DNA of 64,000 bases from Lateolabrax maculatus. Taxonomy: Eukaryota; Chordata; Actinopteri; Acropomatiformes; Lateolabracidae. A program made the translations under genes and the position numbers. Numbering within the stretch: the first letter of the stretch is position 1; every line of letters starts with the position of its first letter. The DNA lies in assembly GCA_031216445.1 (NCBI GenBank), contig CM062215.1, forward strand, positions 5,809,501-5,873,500, read 5' to 3'. The notes beneath the pieces are model-generated. The model did not search any database. It had not been told where the DNA came from and was given only the letters and a program-made list of their open reading frames with translations. Below are positions 60,440-64,000 of the stretch, one piece after another.

Positions 60440-60690
60440 AATTCAGTACGCAGGTTGGCGCCGACAACCAATCAGAGCAACGAAACGGCGCTCCTCTCCG
60501 TCGGCCGTCGTACAAAACCCGCCCCCCACATTAGATAAACGGCTGTGATTGGCTCGACACATTCCAGTTCGGCCGGAAATCGGTCTGAACGGGAGAGGAG
60601 CCGGACGCGTCTGCCGGAGCAAATCAAACATGAGCTCGCAGATTCGTCTGGTTCCCAGGCCAGCACCAACCTGAACTCTGTGTGGCAGGT
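60440..60690 (+). promoter_or_regulatory. Orphan CpG promoter-like block with first-exon-like end
   Basis: A CCAAT box at 60468-60472 and an inverted one (ATTGG) at 60548-60552 flank CpG-rich sequence. A strong donor (GGCAG followed by GTAAAC) lies at 60688-60690. The only ATG frame after the promoter is short (about 14 codons). It may be an upstream non-coding exon of the second BTLA gene or of an unseen transcript. Confidence 0.4.
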
Positions 60691-61390
60691 AAACGAAACA
60701 CCAAAACAAAACGAAAAAGTAGCTTTTCTCACTTTGTCTTTGCTGAGTGAGACATAAAAAAAAAAAAAGGTGCTCCACAGGGGTGTAGGTGCTGTTAACA
60801 TTCGTAAATATGAGATTAGGAAGAAATGCCAAAACAAAATAGCCACGTAACACAGAAGCTGACTAGTATGAATATGTTTGGCTGAATTGCTAACGTTGCC
60901 ATTTTATGCTGACGATCCTGTAGAAAAGGTAAAGGTACTACTACTCTTCAGCTATAAGGTTGCTTTGTTTGCATCATAAAATAGTAAAACATTGTATTCT
61001 GTTGCGTACCCGGAAGAAAAAATCCTGCTGGAGCCATGGTGCAGCATTGGGAAGGCCAAAGGCAAAACCATCGTTTACCAAACTAAATGCATTTTTACAG
61101 AATTTTTGCAAACTGTCTACAACTAATATGGATTTGTTTGTGATCTTGGTTTGAATGTTTTGTGTCACTGTTATTGATAAAACTGTGACTTTGTGCTGTT
61201 GCACATCCATGACTTGAATTTACTCTATTTAGTAACATCACATCTGATAACAGTAATGGTTTCATGAGCTTACAGCCTGTCCCATATCAACTATTGACTC
61301 ATTTTCTGACTATATGAATGACTACTGAGCTTTTGTAATTTTATGTTTCACAACTTTTTAAAATTATCGATTGTGTCTCTTTAACTGGGA

Positions 61391-61396
61391 AATAAA
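61391..61396 (+). terminator. Candidate poly(A) signal
   Basis: AATAAA downstream of the long-tailed BTLA gene. It could serve that gene or the transcript starting at the orphan promoter. Confidence 0.35.
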
Positions 61397-61862
61397 GAAT
61401 GTAATAATAATTATATAAGGCAAGGTATAATAATTGTGCAATCAAATAACATAATGTAAATAAAACACACTGTTTAATTTGAATTCAGATTATATGGTGC
61501 CATCACTGCTGACTCACTTCTGTTCTGTTTTTCCTGTAAAACAATCTAATGCCATGGAAGCAAACATTTTTACTTTGAAAGCCTCCAAAGTTTCATATGT
61601 ATCAAGATTGGAAAAAAAAGTACGTGTGTGAGTGTGTGTGCGTGTGTGAAGGTGGATGCCTTTAATGCCCTTTTACGTGCTGTGAGATTGAGTGTATTTG
61701 CCTCACAGCATATACAGTAGTAGGGGTGGTCTTACACTAAAGACCAGTGTATCAAAAACAGGAAGTAAAAATAACCACACCATTTACTGTGGTATATAGA
61801 GCAGACTAACAGTATTAGCAGTTTTGTTGAACTGGATAGCAGGTGTTTGAAGTTTTTCCACC

Positions 61863-63741
61863 ATGAGATCTAACTACTGCCTGACTTTTCTTCATGTGTT
61901 CATCTTAGCGGCGCTAGTCCTCACCTTGGAAGCTGATAGTAAGTTTTTGTTATTCTGTCGACATCGCTGACTCTCAGTCTGAGCAGGTCTTTGTTACGGT
62001 CTTTGTCTCTCTGCCGCCAAGTAATGTGTTCACAGATAGGAGTCAGATAAATTGTGTTTTGCAATGTTAAAGGTTATAAAAAGGTTTAAAATATACAAAT
62101 TTGAATGCAGTGCAGTGCAGGTGTACAGATATTTTTCTGGACACAAAGTGCAGTGTTAAAACTCAACACGGAAATGAACTAGACTGAATGTGAATATGGT
62201 TGGCGTAAGATGGATTTGATGCTATAATGCAGATTTCAGATCAGTGACTGCACCTCAGGGGGTTCTTTATAGAAATAAATAAATCTAGCTCTTTCTTGAT
62301 CTAGCTGCGCTGTTTTCCCCGCATTTTTCAGAAAATGATTTTTCATTTCTACCAGAAAAAATTAGGCTACATACTCAAAGGCAGACTGGCAGTATAATGA
62401 CTGAATATTGTGCTACATTAGTTCGAGTAGAGTCCAACGACAATGGAGGGGCCCCTGATTCCAACCATTGCTCTAATCCAAAATCTAACATTCAGTCATG
62501 TAAACTTAAACACATTTGATTGGAAGAATTTGTTTCAGGTAGCACAGAACCCAAGGCAGAAAAGTGCTTTAACCACAGGTGACTTCCTGACCTGAATGTT
62601 CAGTTTGAAGGCCACAACTGCAGCATGAAACACCCATACAACTTTTTCTGTGATCTAATTCTTGACGGATTTTCAAAATGTTAGATCATTTTTCACTGCT
62701 TTCGTTTTTCGGTCATCATCAGCTGGTATCAGATTTTCCAGTCATTTCTAATCTGTTTGATTTGTCATTTTCCTTTTGCAGGTGAAGATTCAAATTGTGA
62801 AGATCAAGTTAAAGTACTCCGCAACACAGTTTATACTGCTTTGAGTGGGGAAGACCTCCGGATTAACTGCACAGTTGTTTTCTGCAGTTCACCACCAACA
62901 GTCTCCTGGTATAAACGTGAGAAAATTGATGTCCCTGTCAATGTCAGCAGTAACAGTCACATTAAAGCAGAGTGGAAACTTTTAAACCCTTCAGAAGGAA
63001 TATTGTATTTGTTTTTTAAAAACATTCTCACAACTGACTCTGGTGTGTATCAGTGTCGAAGTGGAAGCACTGTGGGTCACACCATCAACGTCTCTGTCAA
63101 TGGTGAGTGATCCTTTCTGCACAGCAGGACGATATCTATACTGAACTGTACAGATGAGGGAAACAATGTCTTACTACTAAAAAGATCCATTCAGAAGCCT
63201 TCATTATTTCCAGATTGAAGATATATCACCTTTGTGGCAAATAAACAATCCTGGTGTTTTTCAGGGGAAGTCGAGCCCACCTCAGTTAAATGGACGACTC
63301 AGAAATTGAGTAAGAAAACCTAATTCGCTCTCTAACAGTGACGTCGCTGTTTCACATTATATGGAAATTTAGCACATCAATGCTTCTTTGATGCTGTATT
63401 AATGGTCCTGTTTAATCATGCAGAGCCAGAGAGCACAACAGCTCAGGAAATGATCTGGTCGTACGTGTTCCGTGTGCCTGGACTCACGGTGTTCGCCATC
63501 ATAGTGATTGCCATGTTTGTTGTGTCCAAAACTGGGTGTAAAGGTGAGCGTTTGGGATTTTTAACATACAGTGATTGTTCAGCAGCACGGGCACAAAATG
63601 CTAAAATAAAAATGAATAAATAATGCAAATAACTGATCTCTCCTGATGTCAATCCAAGGTGTCTGTTGTGCAGGAGAATCCGGGGACACATCAGATCCGA
63701 GCAGCCAGCCCGTCACTCATATCTATGAAAATGAACAGTAG
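61863..63741 (+). CDS. BTLA-like Ig receptor paralogue, short-tailed
   Basis: Five exons: 61863-61938, 62782-63102, 63265-63309, 63424-63543 and 63674-63741, giving 209 residues, in phase throughout. The ATG has a good context (CCACC). Signal peptide, one Ig domain (DSGVYQC) nearly identical to that of the upstream gene, a short stalk, a TM helix (near LTVFAIIVIAMFVVS) and a tail of about 25 residues. There is no ITIM or ITSM. The only tail tyrosine, Y205, lies in HIYENE, a YxN motif of the Grb2-binding type that mammalian BTLA also carries as a separate site. A tandem duplicate that lost the inhibitory tail exons. It could be a decoy, a modulator or a differently signalling partner; this is inference. 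No pseudogene damage is seen. Confidence 0.8.
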
Positions 63742-64000
63742 TCCCTCTGTCTGTGCCTTGCAATCAATCTTATAAGTTAAATCTTAACATATTACGGTTA
63801 AGATTAAGATCAAAACATTTCATAGTATTCATTTCAAGATTTTGTAACCTGTAATTTATCAGCTTTATTCATAATGTTAGCAGTTTATGTCAAATTAGTT
63901 ATTATTTTTTTGTATTTTTATGTAATATGCTTGGGGAATTATTGATTGTGTTTTCATCCATTGAATTAAAAAAAAGGTTACATGCGTTACATGTTTACTG
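63742..64000 (+). other. 3' UTR of the short-tailed BTLA paralogue
   Basis: AT-rich sequence after the stop codon. An ATTAAA near 63965 is the only weak poly(A) signal before the window ends. Confidence 0.4.

Larger units (their letters stand above)
60035..61862 (+). other. Interval between the two BTLA genes
   Basis: It holds the first gene's 3' UTR, whose end is uncertain (AATAAA at 61391-61396 is a candidate). It also holds a CpG-rich, promoter-like block near 60440-60690 with a strong donor at 60688-60690. The rest is AT-rich without recognisable exons. Confidence 0.5.

Noticed and set aside
60545..60757. Seventy-codon frame starting with GTG in the orphan promoter
   Set aside because: Starts on a non-ATG codon within an inverted CCAAT region and crosses the donor site into intron; no homology recognised.
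1..64000. tRNA, rRNA or CRISPR loci
   Set aside because: No cloverleaf-like functional tRNA, rRNA segment or regularly spaced direct repeats were seen; the tRNA-like patches belong to degenerate SINE-type repeats.

Overview
This is vertebrate nuclear DNA, almost certainly from a ray-finned (percomorph-like teleost) fish. The evidence is multi-exon genes with GT-AG introns, CpG-rich promoters, AC/GT microsatellites, several interspersed repeat types familiar from teleost genomes, a fish-type trace-amine receptor, and a BTLA gene encoding a fish-diverged Ig receptor. No bacterial, viral or CRISPR features were seen. The species cannot be named from the sequence. Exon coordinates were worked out by hand from splice sites, reading-frame phase and remembered family alignments; no search was run.

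Layout. (1) 1.4-2.5 kb, plus: an intronless TAAR-family chemoreceptor. (2) 3.8-6.6 kb, plus: stoml2, ten coding exons. (3) 10.6-19.5 kb, plus: vegfc, eight coding exons, with a purine-rich leader region upstream. (4) 23.7-35.2 kb, minus: znf654, nine coding exons (a tenth tiny one is likely), including a 5.55-kb exon encoding a lysine-rich, internally repeated zinc-finger protein. (5) 36.6-46.3 kb, minus: cbs (cystathionine beta-synthase), 14 coding exons plus a probable non-coding first exon. (6) 47.8-55.0 kb, minus: u2af1 (U2AF35), including its two mutually exclusive exons. (7) 56.8-60.0 kb and 61.9-63.7 kb, plus: two tandem BTLA-like Ig receptors, one with a long ITIM/ITSM tail and one with a short tail.

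The genes do not form one pathway. The cbs-u2af1 linkage is shared with human 21q22.3 and is an old syntenic block. znf654, cbs and u2af1 lie head-to-tail on the minus strand, and the other genes are on the plus strand. The points most worth a second look are the BTLA pair (partitioned signalling motifs and a nearly identical Ig exon despite a diverged leader exon), the u2af1 alternative-exon cassette (a diverged exon 3 plus a possible third, 31-nt, frame-compatible exon), the exact 132-residue tandem repeat in znf654, and the missing second cysteine of the CXXC motif in cbs.
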